This document shows positions 1 through 8,248 of a DNA stretch of 64,000 nucleotides, in pieces. The stretch's first letter is position 1; every line of letters starts with the position of its first letter. The stretch is from Haemophilus parainfluenzae (GTDB taxonomy: Bacteria; Pseudomonadota; Gammaproteobacteria; Enterobacterales; Pasteurellaceae). The notes beneath the pieces are model-generated. The model worked only from the letters and a program-made list of their open reading frames with translations, did no database searches and was not told the origin of the DNA. The position numbers were made by a program, and so were the translations under genes. The stretch lies in NCBI RefSeq assembly GCF_900450995.1, contig NZ_UGHY01000002.1, positions 1,793,001-1,857,000 of the forward strand, written 5' to 3'.

Positions 1-212
1 TTACACCAATTGTAAATGCACCTGAAGTGGCAATCTTAGGTGTGTCTAAATCAGAAATGCAACCGGTTTGGAATGGTAAAGAATTTGAGCCACGCTTAAT
101 GCTTCCATTATCATTATCTTTCGACCACCGTGTGATCGATGGTGCTGATGGTGCTCGTTTCTTAAGCTATATCAATGGCGTATTAGCTGACTTGCGTCGC
201 TTAGTGATGTAA
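1..212 (+). CDS. aceF: Pyruvate dehydrogenase E2 (dihydrolipoamide acetyltransferase), C-terminal end only
   Basis: Only the last 69 codons are in the window; the frame is open from base 3. E2 transfers the acetyl group from lipoamide to CoA in the cytoplasmic pyruvate dehydrogenase complex. The piece holds the end of the catalytic acyltransferase domain, including the active-site motif [13 protein letters not shown] (the HRxxDG signature, with its catalytic His) and the family-typical ending LADLRRLVM. lpdA, the E3 subunit gene of the same complex, follows 92 bp downstream on the same strand, the usual aceE-aceF-lpdA order. The identification is secure; lipoyl domain number cannot be seen. 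Confidence 0.95.
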   Translation, partial: TPIVNAPEVAILGVSKSEMQPVWNGKEFEPRLMLPLSLSFDHRVIDGADGARFLSYINGVLADLRRLVM

Positions 213-220
213 TTAACGAG

Positions 221-252
221 GTAAGATGTGAGTGATTAGGCTCACATCTTAC
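221..252 (+). other. Perfect 12-bp hairpin between aceF and lpdA
   Basis: GTAAGATGTGAG and CTCACATCTTAC form a perfect 12-bp stem around an 8-nt loop. No T-tract follows, so this is not a classical terminator. Its place between two cotranscribed genes suggests an mRNA stability or processing element, which is an inference. A USS core follows at about 267-275. Confidence 0.6.
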
Positions 253-304
253 AGAAAGGATCGCAAAGTGCGGTCAAAAATTTGAACGTTTTTACGAGGT
301 AAAA

Positions 305-1729
305 ATGAGTAAAGAAATTAAAACCCAAGTTGTGGTACTTGGTGCTGGTCCTGCAGGTTATTCAGCGGCATTCCGTTGTGCGGACTTAGGTTTAGAAACA
401 GTACTTGTTGAACGTTATTCAACATTAGGTGGGGTATGTTTAAACGTAGGTTGTATCCCTTCTAAAGCATTACTTCACGTAGCTAAAGTAATTGAAGAAG
501 CTAAACATGCAAGCAAAAATGGTGTGTATTTCGCAGAGCCTTGCATTGATTTAGATGAAGTGCGTGCCGGTAAAGAAGCAGTTGTGGCGAAATTAACTGG
601 TGGTCTTGCAGGCATGGCTAAACAACGTAAAGTAACCGTTGTTGAAGGTTTAGCGGCGTTTACCGATCCACATACATTAGTAGCGCGTGATCGTGATGGT
701 AAACCAACCACAATTAAATTTGATAATGCGATTATCGCAGCGGGTTCTCGCCCAATTCAATTACCATTCATTCCACATGAAGATCCACGCGTTTGGGATT
801 CAACGGATGCACTTAAATTAAAAGAAGTACCGAAAAAACTTTTAATCATGGGCGGTGGTATCATCGGTTTAGAGATGGGTACCGTATATGATGCATTAGG
901 TTCTGAAGTTGAAGTGGTTGAAATGTTTGACCAAGTAATTCCAGCGGCAGATAAAGATGTGGTGGGTATTTATACCAAACAAGTTGAGAAAAAATTCAAG
1001 TTAATGCTTGAAACTAAAGTGACTGCAGTTGAAGCAAAAGATGATGGTATCTATGTTTCAATGGAAGGTAAGGCATGCAACGACACTAAACGTTATGATG
1101 CAGTATTAGTTGCAATCGGTCGTACACCAAACGGTAAATTGATTGATGCAGGTAAAGCAGGTGTTGAAGTGGATGAGCGTGGTTTCATTCATGTTGATAA
1201 ACAAATGCGTACCAATGTGCCTCATATCTTCGCAATCGGTGATATCGTTGGTCAACCAATGTTAGCTCACAAAGGTGTTCACGAAGGTCACGTCGCGGCA
1301 GAAGTGATTGCAGGACAAAAACATTACTTCGATCCAAAAGTCATTCCTTCTATTGCTTATACTGAACCAGAAGTGGCTTGGGTAGGTAAAACTGAGAAAG
1401 AATGTAAACAAGAAGGTTTAAACTATGAAGTCGCTAAATTCCCTTGGGCTGCTTCAGGTCGTGCGATTGCTTCAGAATGTGCTGAAGGTATGACCAAATT
1501 AATCTTCGATAAAGATACTCACCGTGTACTTGGTGGGGCAATCGTTGGTTCTAACGGTGGTGAATTGTTAGGTGAAATCGGTCTTGCGATTGAAATGGGT
1601 TGTGATGCGGAAGATATTGCATTAACCATCCATGCTCACCCAACACTTCATGAATCTGTAGGTCTTGCAGCTGAAGTATTTGAAGGTTCAATTACCGATC
1701 TTCCAAATGCAAAAGCGAAGAAAAAATAA
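305..1729 (+). CDS. lpdA: Dihydrolipoamide dehydrogenase (E3)
   Basis: A flavoprotein that reoxidises dihydrolipoamide with NAD+ in the pyruvate and 2-oxoglutarate dehydrogenase complexes. The 474-residue length equals that of E. coli Lpd. Visible are the N-terminal FAD motif GAGPAGYSAA (about residues 14-23), the redox disulfide GGVCLNVGCIPSK, a second dinucleotide-binding motif GGGIIGLEMG for NAD+ near residue 184, the second FAD-contact segment IFAIGDIVGQPML, and the C-terminal catalytic His-Glu pair in HAHPTLHES. The ATG follows the ribosome site GAGGT. It lies downstream of aceF and ends before a strong terminator, so it closes the operon. Confidence 0.97.
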   Translation: MSKEIKTQVVVLGAGPAGYSAAFRCADLGLETVLVERYSTLGGVCLNVGCIPSKALLHVAKVIEEAKHASKNGVYFAEPCIDLDEVRAGKEAVVAKLTGGLAGMAKQRKVTVVEGLAAFTDPHTLVARDRDGKPTTIKFDNAIIAAGSRPIQLPFIPHEDPRVWDSTDALKLKEVPKKLLIMGGGIIGLEMGTVYDALGSEVEVVEMFDQVIPAADKDVVGIYTKQVEKKFKLMLETKVTAVEAKDDGIYVSMEGKACNDTKRYDAVLVAIGRTPNGKLIDAGKAGVEVDERGFIHVDKQMRTNVPHIFAIGDIVGQPMLAHKGVHEGHVAAEVIAGQKHYFDPKVIPSIAYTEPEVAWVGKTEKECKQEGLNYEVAKFPWAASGRAIASECAEGMTKLIFDKDTHRVLGGAIVGSNGGELLGEIGLAIEMGCDAEDIALTIHAHPTLHESVGLAAEVFEGSITDLPNAKAKKK

Positions 1730-1746
1730 TCAATTCTAATCTTTTT

Positions 1747-1777
1747 AAGGGCTGCTCATTGAGCAGCCCTTATTTTT
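1747..1777 (+). terminator. Intrinsic terminator after lpdA
   Basis: AAGGGCTGCTCA pairs with TGAGCAGCCCTT and is followed by a T-rich tract. It is a GC-rich hairpin 17 bp after the lpdA stop. Confidence 0.9.
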
Positions 1778-1890
1778 TGAGATCTCACTCACAAAATTGC
1801 ATAAAAATTCAATAAAGACTGGCGAGCATAATGACTTTTTGGTAAAATCCGACCAGTTTTGTTTTTATATTTTTTTATTATTTGGAAGCG

Positions 1891-2442
1891 ATGTTAAAGA
1901 AGATTTTGATTATTGTAGGTTTGGCTGTTTTGACAACAGCGTGCTCTAACAATTCAGGGCAGGCTCAAAATGGCATGATTAGTGAAAGTGATGATGCTGA
2001 ATTAACGGGATTAATTGCCGGTTTAGATGGAAAAAAAGGGGGCGCTTACTCTAAATTAAGAACTAATCGTCCTAAATCAGCTTTAATTGGTGATAAAGCA
2101 CTTGCCCAAGTTTATAACGAATGGGTAGGAACTCGTTATAGAATGGGTGGAACTTCAAAGCATGGTATTGATTGCTCTGCATTTATGCAAACAGCTTTCC
2201 TTGATGCTTATGGTATGGAACTGCCACGTTCAACTTCAGAACAGCGTTATTTAGGTCGTCAAATCCAAAAGCATGAATTGCGTAAAGGTGATTTAGTGTT
2301 TTTCCGCGGAAATAATCACGTAGGTGTTTATATCGGAAATAATCAATTTATGCATGCAAGTACAAGCCAAGGCGTAACAATTAGTTCATTGGATGAAGAT
2401 TACTGGTCAAGAACTTATACACAATCTCGTCGTGTGATGTAA
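1891..2442 (+). CDS. NlpC/P60 family lipoprotein, probable peptidoglycan endopeptidase
   Basis: A 183-residue secreted lipoprotein. The start is the ATG at 1891, with GGAAG just upstream; a TTG three codons earlier would overlap that ribosome site. The N-terminus has a short hydrophobic signal ending in the lipobox LTTAC, so it is probably anchored in the outer membrane. The C-terminal half is an NlpC/P60 cysteine peptidase domain: catalytic Cys in GIDCSAF (near residue 95), His in GNNHVGVYIG, and a third polar residue around FMHAST. The family (E. coli NlpC, MepS/Spr) cuts peptide cross-links in murein. It is a single gene; its downstream terminator is split by IS copy 1. Which paralogue it matches cannot be settled by eye. 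Confidence 0.9.
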   Translation: MLKKILIIVGLAVLTTACSNNSGQAQNGMISESDDAELTGLIAGLDGKKGGAYSKLRTNRPKSALIGDKALAQVYNEWVGTRYRMGGTSKHGIDCSAFMQTAFLDAYGMELPRSTSEQRYLGRQIQKHELRKGDLVFFRGNNHVGVYIGNNQFMHASTSQGVTISSLDEDYWSRTYTQSRRVM

Positions 2443-2537
2443 TGACAATTTTGTTTCAATAAAAAAGTGCGGTTAATTTTGATCTGCACCCCAAAAGTTG
2501 GACTCAACAAACCAACAATTGAGGTGCAGATTTTTTT

Positions 2538-2891
2538 ATGGGTAAACACTACACAATCGAATTTAAATTACAGGCTCTCCAACCTATTTTGAATGGAAAA
2601 ATGAGTATTAGAGAAGCTGCGCGTTTTTACAATATTCCTTCCAACGCCCTAGTCGGGACATGGTTGAAACGGTTTGAAAAAAGTGGCATAAAAGGACTGA
2701 TTCCCCGTAAACCATCAGGAAGACCGCCAATGAAACCTAAATACGCCAGAATGCCACCGCCCCCCAAAACTGAAGAAGACCGTTTACGCCTGAGAATTTT
2801 ACAGCTTGAAGCGGAGGTGGCCTACCTAAAGGAGTTGAGAAGGCTCAGACTTCAGGACGAAGCCGAGCAACGGAAATTATCCAAAGGTTAA
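2538..2891 (+). CDS. IS orfA, helix-turn-helix DNA-binding protein (copy 1)
   Basis: A 117-residue basic protein read from the first ATG inside the IS, 58 bp from the left end. The helix-turn-helix lies near residues 18-50 (MSIREAARFYNIPSN followed by LVGTWLKRFEKSG). A C-terminal helix LRILQLEAEVAYLKELRRL resembles the leucine zipper of IS3-family OrfA. In that family OrfA binds the inverted repeats and is fused to OrfB by a -1 frameshift in the overlap. Copy 1 differs from copies 2 and 3 in a few residues (QALQPILNGK, SNALVG). Confidence 0.9.
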   Translation: MGKHYTIEFKLQALQPILNGKMSIREAARFYNIPSNALVGTWLKRFEKSGIKGLIPRKPSGRPPMKPKYARMPPPPKTEEDRLRLRILQLEAEVAYLKELRRLRLQDEAEQRKLSKG

Positions 2892-3699
2892 GAACACGCT
2901 ATCCGTTAAAATGGCTTTTAGGTTTTGCACAGTTAGCGCGTAGTACGTTTTTTGCGAAACTCCAGATTAAACCGGATAAGGATGAGCAGCTGAAAAAGGC
3001 CATTAAACGCATCAAAGCCAATCATCCTGATTATATGGCTACCGACGTGTTCATGCCAGCTTGCCAGGCGTGAATCATAAAAAAGTTCAACGTTTAATGC
3101 AGACACTTGGGCTTCAAGTGCGGTCAAGAAAAAGCAAGAAATTTACGACCTATCGTGGCACGATAGGGGTGATTGCCCCAAATCATATTGAACGTAATTT
3201 TAGCGCAACAGCCCCGAAACAAAAATGGGTGACCGATATCACCGAGTTTAAGGCGAAAGATGGGAGTAAAGTCTATTTATCCCCAATTTTAGACTTATTT
3301 AACAATGAGATAGTCTCCTATAATCTCAGCTATTCCCCAAACTGGGCGCAAGTAGAGGACATGTTAATGCAAGCTGTCAAAGGATTAAATAAAGCTTGTG
3401 GTGTCATTTTACATTCAGACCAAGGATGGCAATATCAAATGGTAGCTTATCGTCGAATCTTGGCTGAACATGGCATCATTCAAAGTATGTCGAGAAAAGG
3501 GAATTGCTTAGATAACGCCGCAATGGAAAGTTTCTTTGGACGATTAAAAACGGAATGTTTTTATGATCGGGAATTTAAAACAAAAGAAGAGATAGTTGAT
3601 GCCGTCAGAGATTATTTGGATTACTATAATCACCGACGGATTCAACTAAAATTAAAAGGACTGAGTCCAATACAATATCGAAAACAATCCTTTAAATAA
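2810..3699 (+). pseudogene. IS orfB transposase, frameshifted (copy 1)
   Basis: An rve/DDE integrase-type transposase frame in the -1 register relative to orfA. Relative to the other three copies there is an extra AT around 3032-3036 (GATTATATGG against GATTATGG), which sends the original frame to a stop at 3071-3073. The remaining frame to 3699 still encodes the catalytic motifs: D in VTDITEF, D in ILHSDQGWQ and E in NAAMESFFGRL. Copy 1 should not make a full OrfAB transposase by itself. It also has CFYDREF where the others have CFYGREF. Confidence 0.9.
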
Positions 3700-3769
3700 C
3701 AGTCTAACTTTTTGGGGGCAGATCATTTTGACCGCACTTTTTCTTTATTTAGATTATTTGATGATTGGC

Positions 3770-4219
3770 TTAAGCCGCAAATTTCATTAAGTCTCTTCTT
3801 GGTTTCATTTGATGGATGGTATTCGTTACCGTGCCAACTAATGGAAGGTTTGTCCATTGTGTTGTTTTAATATTTTCCACTTTAGAATCTAATGCCATGA
3901 ATACAAATTCATTACCGCTTACGCCGGCAAATTCATAAATATGGAATTCATCTTGTTTTTCTAATACTACAAGATCACCAATGAAAAGGCTGTCATTTTT
4001 TTCAACCACTAACATATCGCCCATTTCAATTCCCCAAGCAAGCATATTCGGATTGGTAACACGAATGAAGCAAGTTTGTTGTGGACGTTTGATGCAATAA
4101 AGGTTGAGATCTAATTTTTTATTAAATGTCGATTTACTTTCAACATCATTGAAAAATGGCATAGGATGATAAGAAAACGTCATATCATTTTGTGCAACTG
4201 TATTTGCGTAGTTCATCAT
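3770..4219 (-). CDS. UmuD/LexA-fold (S24-like) protein lacking the catalytic Ser-Lys, SOS-regulated
   Basis: 149 residues. Residues 36-140 align with the S24 domain of UmuD (compare MGDMLVVEKNDSLFIGDLVV with the UmuD pattern GDLLIVD...GDIVI). At the position of the UmuD nucleophile Ser60 (GDSM) this protein has Asn58 (NPNM), and at the general-base Lys97 (FTVK) it has Tyr95 (FHIY). No Cys-Gly cleavage site is evident in the N-terminal arm. It therefore looks unable to self-cleave. A near-consensus LexA box lies about 60-80 bp upstream. No umuC partner is adjacent. It may act as a dimerising partner or decoy in the SOS response, which is an inference. AGGAA upstream supports the first of two adjacent ATGs. 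Confidence 0.75.
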   Translation of the reverse strand: MMNYANTVAQNDMTFSYHPMPFFNDVESKSTFNKKLDLNLYCIKRPQQTCFIRVTNPNMLAWGIEMGDMLVVEKNDSLFIGDLVVLEKQDEFHIYEFAGVSGNEFVFMALDSKVENIKTTQWTNLPLVGTVTNTIHQMKPRRDLMKFAA

Positions 4220-4277
4220 CTTGTGTTCCTTTTAGTTAGTGTGTTTTTAATCATTGGTTGTTTATACAGGTGTAATA

Positions 4278-4297
4278 TACTGGTATTAGATACAGTA
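4278..4297 (-). promoter_or_regulatory. LexA (SOS) box upstream of the UmuD-like gene
   Basis: TACTGGTATTAGATACAGTA matches the gammaproteobacterial LexA consensus (TACTG, 10-bp AT-rich centre, CAGTA) with intact CTG and CAG half-sites. It sits 59 bp upstream of the start codon of the leftward UmuD-like gene, a usual operator distance. sstT, which diverges on the other side, starts 193 bp away and is a less likely target. Confidence 0.85.
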
Positions 4298-4489
4298 TGT
4301 CAATAGGATATAGAAAAAAATTTTTTATAGGCGAAAATTTTAGAAAAAATTCATTCCTAGCTTAAAAAGTTCAATTTTTTAGCAAAATAATAAAGAAAAA
4401 ATTTTCTTTTAAATAAAATTTGAGCTATCTTTATGTTTTGGTGGATCGTAACGATCTGAAGTTCAACTTAATCTTCATTTAAAACTATT

Positions 4490-5731
4490 ATGAATACATC
4501 ACGTTTATTTCATTTTTTGTTCCAAGGTAATTTGGTAAAACGAATTGCTATTGGTTTGGTACTCGGGATCCTTGTTGCATTGGTGAATGAGAGTGTAAAA
4601 AATTCATCAGGCATTGATCTTGCATCTAGCTTTGGTGTGCTGGGTCAAATTTTTGTTAAAGCATTGCGTGCAGTTGCACCAATTTTGATTTTCTTCCTTG
4701 TTATGGCAGCACTGGCTAATAAGAAAGTCGGTTCTAAAAGCAACATGAAAGAAATTGTCCTGCTTTATCTTTTGGGTACTTTCTTGGCCGCTGTGGCTGC
4801 AGTGATTGCAAGTATGGCATTCCCATCAGATGTGGCTCTTGCAGTAAAAGAGGATGCGAGTTCAGCGCCTCAATCTGTTGGACAAGTCATGTTAACTTTA
4901 GTATTGAATGTGGTGGATAACCCATTAAATGCAATTTTCAAAGCAAACTTTATCGGTGTTTTAGCGTGGTCTATCGGTTTAGGTTTAGCCCTTCGTCATG
5001 CATCAGATGCAACGAAACAAGTTGTGGCTGATTTTGCAGAAGGCATTTCTAAAATTGTTCACGTAATTATTTCATTTGCGCCTTTCGGTGTATTCGGTTT
5101 AGTAGCTGAGACATTATCTGACAAAGGCTTATCTGCGTTAGGTGGATATGTTCATTTATTATTCGTGTTAATTGGTACAATGTTATTTACAGCCTTTGTA
5201 CTTAACCCAATTCTTGTTTATTGGAAAATTCGTCGTAACCCATATCCATTAGTGTGGACTTGTGTACGTGAAAGTGGTGTAACTGCATTCTTTACGCGTA
5301 GTTCTGCGGCAAACATCCCGGTAAACATTGAATTAGCAAAACGTTTAAATCTTGATGAAGAAACCTATTCTGTGGCAATTCCATTAGGTGCGAATATCAA
5401 TATGGCGGGTGCAGCGATTACCATTACTGTATTAACGTTAGCGGCTGTTCATACATTAGGTATCGAAGTCTCTTTCATTAGTGCGGTGTTATTAAGTATT
5501 GTTGCGGCGCTTTGTGCGTGTGGAGCGTCTGGTGTGGCAGGTGGTTCATTATTGTTAATCCCATTAGCTTGTAGCTTATTCGGTATTAATGATGATATTG
5601 CAGCTCAAATGATCGGTGTCGGTTTTGTTATCGGTATCTTACAAGACTCAACAGAAACTGCATTAAACTCTTCAACTGACGTATTATTTACTGCGGCAGT
5701 ATGTATGGAAGAAGAGCGTAAAAACGGTTAA
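4490..5731 (+). CDS. sstT: Serine/threonine:sodium symporter SstT
   Basis: A 413-residue polytopic inner-membrane protein of the dicarboxylate/amino acid:cation symporter family that imports serine and threonine with Na+. It begins [19 protein letters not shown] as SstT proteins do. It has many hydrophobic helices and the substrate-binding hairpins of the family: [16 protein letters not shown] (residues about 270-285), [15 protein letters not shown], and the C-terminal [19 protein letters not shown]. Length matches E. coli SstT (414). It is a monocistronic gene with its own terminator. A GATCGTAACGATC palindrome lies in the leader about 45 bp before the start; its role is unknown. Confidence 0.95.
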   Translation: MNTSRLFHFLFQGNLVKRIAIGLVLGILVALVNESVKNSSGIDLASSFGVLGQIFVKALRAVAPILIFFLVMAALANKKVGSKSNMKEIVLLYLLGTFLAAVAAVIASMAFPSDVALAVKEDASSAPQSVGQVMLTLVLNVVDNPLNAIFKANFIGVLAWSIGLGLALRHASDATKQVVADFAEGISKIVHVIISFAPFGVFGLVAETLSDKGLSALGGYVHLLFVLIGTMLFTAFVLNPILVYWKIRRNPYPLVWTCVRESGVTAFFTRSSAANIPVNIELAKRLNLDEETYSVAIPLGANINMAGAAITITVLTLAAVHTLGIEVSFISAVLLSIVAALCACGASGVAGGSLLLIPLACSLFGINDDIAAQMIGVGFVIGILQDSTETALNSSTDVLFTAAVCMEEERKNG

Positions 5732-5746
5732 TTAAATTCATCTAAC

Positions 5747-5776
5747 AAGGCGGGCAATTGCTCGCCTTTTGTTTTT
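5747..5776 (+). terminator. Intrinsic terminator after sstT
   Basis: AAGGCGGGCAA and TTGCTCGCCTT pair (one bulge) and are followed by TTGTTTTT. It begins 16 bp after the sstT stop and ends 12 bp before modF. Confidence 0.85.
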
Positions 5777-5788
5777 AAGGGAAAGAGA

Positions 5789-7237
5789 ATGACACTTTTA
5801 ATTCAGCAAGCAAAATTTGAGCTTTATCAAAAACACACCTTAAAGTTACCGTACTTTGCGATTGAGTCACAACAATATTGGGTTGTAGTAGGCAGTAATG
5901 GGAGTGGGAAATCAGCGTTTGCGTTAGCTTTGCAACATAAATTGCTTTTACAAGAAGGGGAGTATCGTAATACTTTCAAACGTGTTCAATCCTTTTCTTT
6001 TGAAAAACAACGAGAAATTCTTGAAGCGACATTAAAGAACTTAAATAACGATGATACCGATCCTGATTTTTTTGGTAAAACCGCAAGGGAAATGATCTTA
6101 AATGGCAGTTCATCGCTAGATTTTTGCGAAGAGATTGCAGAAAAATTAGGGATTACTTATCTCTTAGATCGTTTCTTTATCAAACTTTCTACTGGGGAAA
6201 CGCGTAAAGTGTTATTGGCACAAGCGTTATTACAAAAGCCTGATTTGTTGATTTTAGATGAGCCTTTTGAAGGGCTAGATCAACAATCTGTGCAAGATTG
6301 GATGACGATGTTAAACGAACTGAAAAAAGAATGTGCAATTGTTCTAATTGTTAATCGTTTGGCTGATATTCCTGCTGAAGCGAGTCATTTAGCCATGTTG
6401 GAAAATTTAGAGTTAGTATTAGAAGGTGAACGCCAATTCATTGAGCAACAAAGTATTTATCAACAATTAGTTTATGCGGAACAGTCTGTTGATGTAGCTT
6501 TGCCTGAACCAGCCTCACCATTACTAAAATTGCCTGAAAACCAACCGCACTTTGAGCTTAAAAATGTCACGGTCCAGTATGGCGATAAAGTCATTTTGGA
6601 TCATTTAAACTGGGTTGTTCAGCCAAATCAAAATTGGTGGATTAAAGGACCTAATGGCGCAGGAAAGTCTACGTTACTTTCGTTAATTACAGGTGATCAT
6701 CCTCAAGCATTTGTGAATCATGTAGTGATCTTTGGTAAACAACGTGGATCAGGCGAAACCATTTGGGATATTAAACAAACACTTGGCTACGTAAGCAGCC
6801 AACTGCATTTAGATTATCGTGTGAATTGTTCCGTGCTAGATGTCATTATTTCAGGCTTTTTTGACAGTATAGGGATTTATCAACAAGTGCCAGAGGCAAT
6901 TCGTTTAAAAGCCATGCAGTGGTTAGCTCGTTTAAATCTGACTCATTTAGCCAAAAAGCCATTTCGTTCACTTTCTTGGGGACAGCAACGTTTATTGCTC
7001 ATTACTCGTGCGATGGTGAAATATCCACCTGTTTTGATTTTAGATGAACCTTTTCAAGGGCTTGATGGATTAAATCGCAAGCTCGTAAAATATTTTATTG
7101 AGCAACTGGTCAATAATAGTAAAACCCAACTTTTATTTGTCTCTCATCAAGATTTAGATGCCCCGAATTGCATTACGCATCTTTTTGAATTTATAAGAGA
7201 AAACGATAAATATATTTATATACAAAGTGCGGTCTAA
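5789..7237 (+). CDS. modF: ABC-type ATPase ModF (two fused nucleotide-binding domains)
   Basis: 482 residues with two ABC ATPase domains in tandem and no membrane segment. Domain 1 has Walker A GSNGSGKS (about residues 35-42), signature LSTGETRKV and Walker B LLILDEPFEGLD. Domain 2 has Walker A GPNGAGKS, signature LSWGQQRLL and Walker B VLILDEPFQGLD. Length and fold match E. coli ModF (PhrA), found near molybdate transport genes, with a role that is still unclear. No modABC genes are nearby here. It is preceded by GGGAAAGAG as a ribosome site. The call rests on architecture and overall resemblance; molybdate specificity is inferred from the family only. Confidence 0.88.
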   Translation: MTLLIQQAKFELYQKHTLKLPYFAIESQQYWVVVGSNGSGKSAFALALQHKLLLQEGEYRNTFKRVQSFSFEKQREILEATLKNLNNDDTDPDFFGKTAREMILNGSSSLDFCEEIAEKLGITYLLDRFFIKLSTGETRKVLLAQALLQKPDLLILDEPFEGLDQQSVQDWMTMLNELKKECAIVLIVNRLADIPAEASHLAMLENLELVLEGERQFIEQQSIYQQLVYAEQSVDVALPEPASPLLKLPENQPHFELKNVTVQYGDKVILDHLNWVVQPNQNWWIKGPNGAGKSTLLSLITGDHPQAFVNHVVIFGKQRGSGETIWDIKQTLGYVSSQLHLDYRVNCSVLDVIISGFFDSIGIYQQVPEAIRLKAMQWLARLNLTHLAKKPFRSLSWGQQRLLLITRAMVKYPPVLILDEPFQGLDGLNRKLVKYFIEQLVNNSKTQLLFVSHQDLDAPNCITHLFEFIRENDKYIYIQSAV

Positions 7238-7282
7238 TTTGATAGACTTTTCCTATATTTCTTCATCATTAAGGAGCAATCT

Positions 7283-8196
7283 ATGGAAGGCTTATCTATT
7301 GCCGCAATCGTCTTTATTGTATTAGTTGTTGTTGTGCTGTTTTCGGCACTTAAAACTGTACCCCAAGGTTATAACTGGACGATTGAGCGTTTTGGACGTT
7401 ATACCCACACCTTAATGCCGGGCTTGAACTTTGTGGTGCCGTTTGTGGATCGTGTTGGTCGTAAGATCAATATGATGGAACAGGTATTAGATATTCCCTC
7501 ACAAGAAGTTATTTCTAAGGATAACGCGAACGTATCCATTGATGCGGTTTGTTTCGTACAGGTGATTGATGCTCGCAGTGCAGCTTATGAAGTAAATCAT
7601 TTGGAACAAGCAATTATCAATTTAACCATGACCAACATTCGTACTGTATTAGGCTCGATGGAATTGGATGAAATGCTTTCTCAACGTGATTCCATTAATG
7701 GTCGTTTATTGGCTATTGTGGATGAAGCGACCAATCCTTGGGGATTAAAGTCACCCGTATTGAAATTCGCGATGTGCGTCCACCACGTGAATTAATTGAT
7801 TCCATGAATGCGCAAATGAAAGCTGAACGTAATAAACGTGCGGAAGTGTTGGAAGCGGAAGGTATTCGTCAGGCGGAAATTTTACGTGCCGAAGGGGAAA
7901 AACAAGCCCGTATTCTGAAAGCGGAAGGGGAACGTCAAGAAGCCTTCTTACAAGCAGAAGCGCGTGAACGTGCGGCAGAAGCCGAAGCGAAAGCAACTCA
8001 AATGGTGTCAGAAGCGATTGCTAGCGGTGATACCAAAGCGATCAATTACTTCATCGCACAAAAATATACAGAAGCCTTAAAACAAATCGGTGGTTCACCG
8101 AATAGCAAAGTGGTCATGATGCCGCTTGAAGCCGGCAATTTAATCGGCTCGGTAGCGGGCATTGCCGAACTGTTAAAAGGTGACAAAAAAGCGTAA
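7283..8196 (+). CDS. qmcA: SPFH/band-7 membrane protein QmcA, frame broken by a one-base loss
   Basis: Encodes about 304 residues if one G is restored. It has an N-terminal membrane helix, an SPFH domain ([20 protein letters not shown] onward), then a charged coiled coil of repeats such as [14 protein letters not shown]. Such proteins form oligomeric inner-membrane scaffolds and pair with NfeD-like partners, as here. The frame breaks at the G4 run 7740-7743: WGLKSPVLK is read where the family has [12 protein letters not shown], and the correct frame resumes at once. A G5 run would restore it. Three other genes in the window show the same kind of loss, so a base-calling error is more likely than real decay. 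Confidence 0.88.
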
Positions 8197-8202
8197 TTTC
8201 CT

Positions 8203-8232
8203 AAAGTGCGGTTAAAAATGACCGCACTTTTT
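8203..8232 (+). terminator. USS-dyad terminator between qmcA and the NfeD-like gene, uninterrupted
   Basis: AAAGTGCGGT, loop TAAAAATG, then ACCGCACTTTTT: two inverted uptake signal cores forming a stem-loop with a T-tract. This is the type of site occupied by the four IS copies, here empty. It is also the only one placed inside a same-strand gene pair, so it may attenuate transcription into the NfeD-like gene. Confidence 0.75.
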
Positions 8233-8248
8233 CTCTCAAGGAGTTGAT

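Larger units (their letters stand above)
2480..3725 (+). mobile_element. IS3-family (IS150-like) insertion sequence, copy 1, 1246 bp
   Basis: The left end TGATCTGCACCCCAAAAGTT and the reverse complement of the right end (here with TGCCCCC in place of TGACCCC) form the terminal inverted repeats. The insertion is flanked by a TTT duplication (2477-2479, 3726-3728). Outside lie a USS core at 2465-2473 and its inverse at 3731-3739, so the uninterrupted site was AAGTGCGGT, spacer TAATTTTG, ACCGCACTT. The element carries orfA and a frame-damaged orfB. It is 2 bp longer than copies 2 and 4 because of an extra AT in orfB. It lies between convergent genes. Confidence 0.95.

Noticed and set aside
4220..4489. 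Riboswitch in the spacer between the UmuD-like gene and sstT
   Set aside because: The 270-bp spacer is AT-rich with the LexA box and one short palindrome; no known riboswitch fold or conserved core could be seen.
7283..8196. qmcA, sulfate-binding protein, mepA and serS as real pseudogenes
   Set aside because: The same type of one-base homopolymer loss occurs in essential serS, so an error in the sequence explains all four better.
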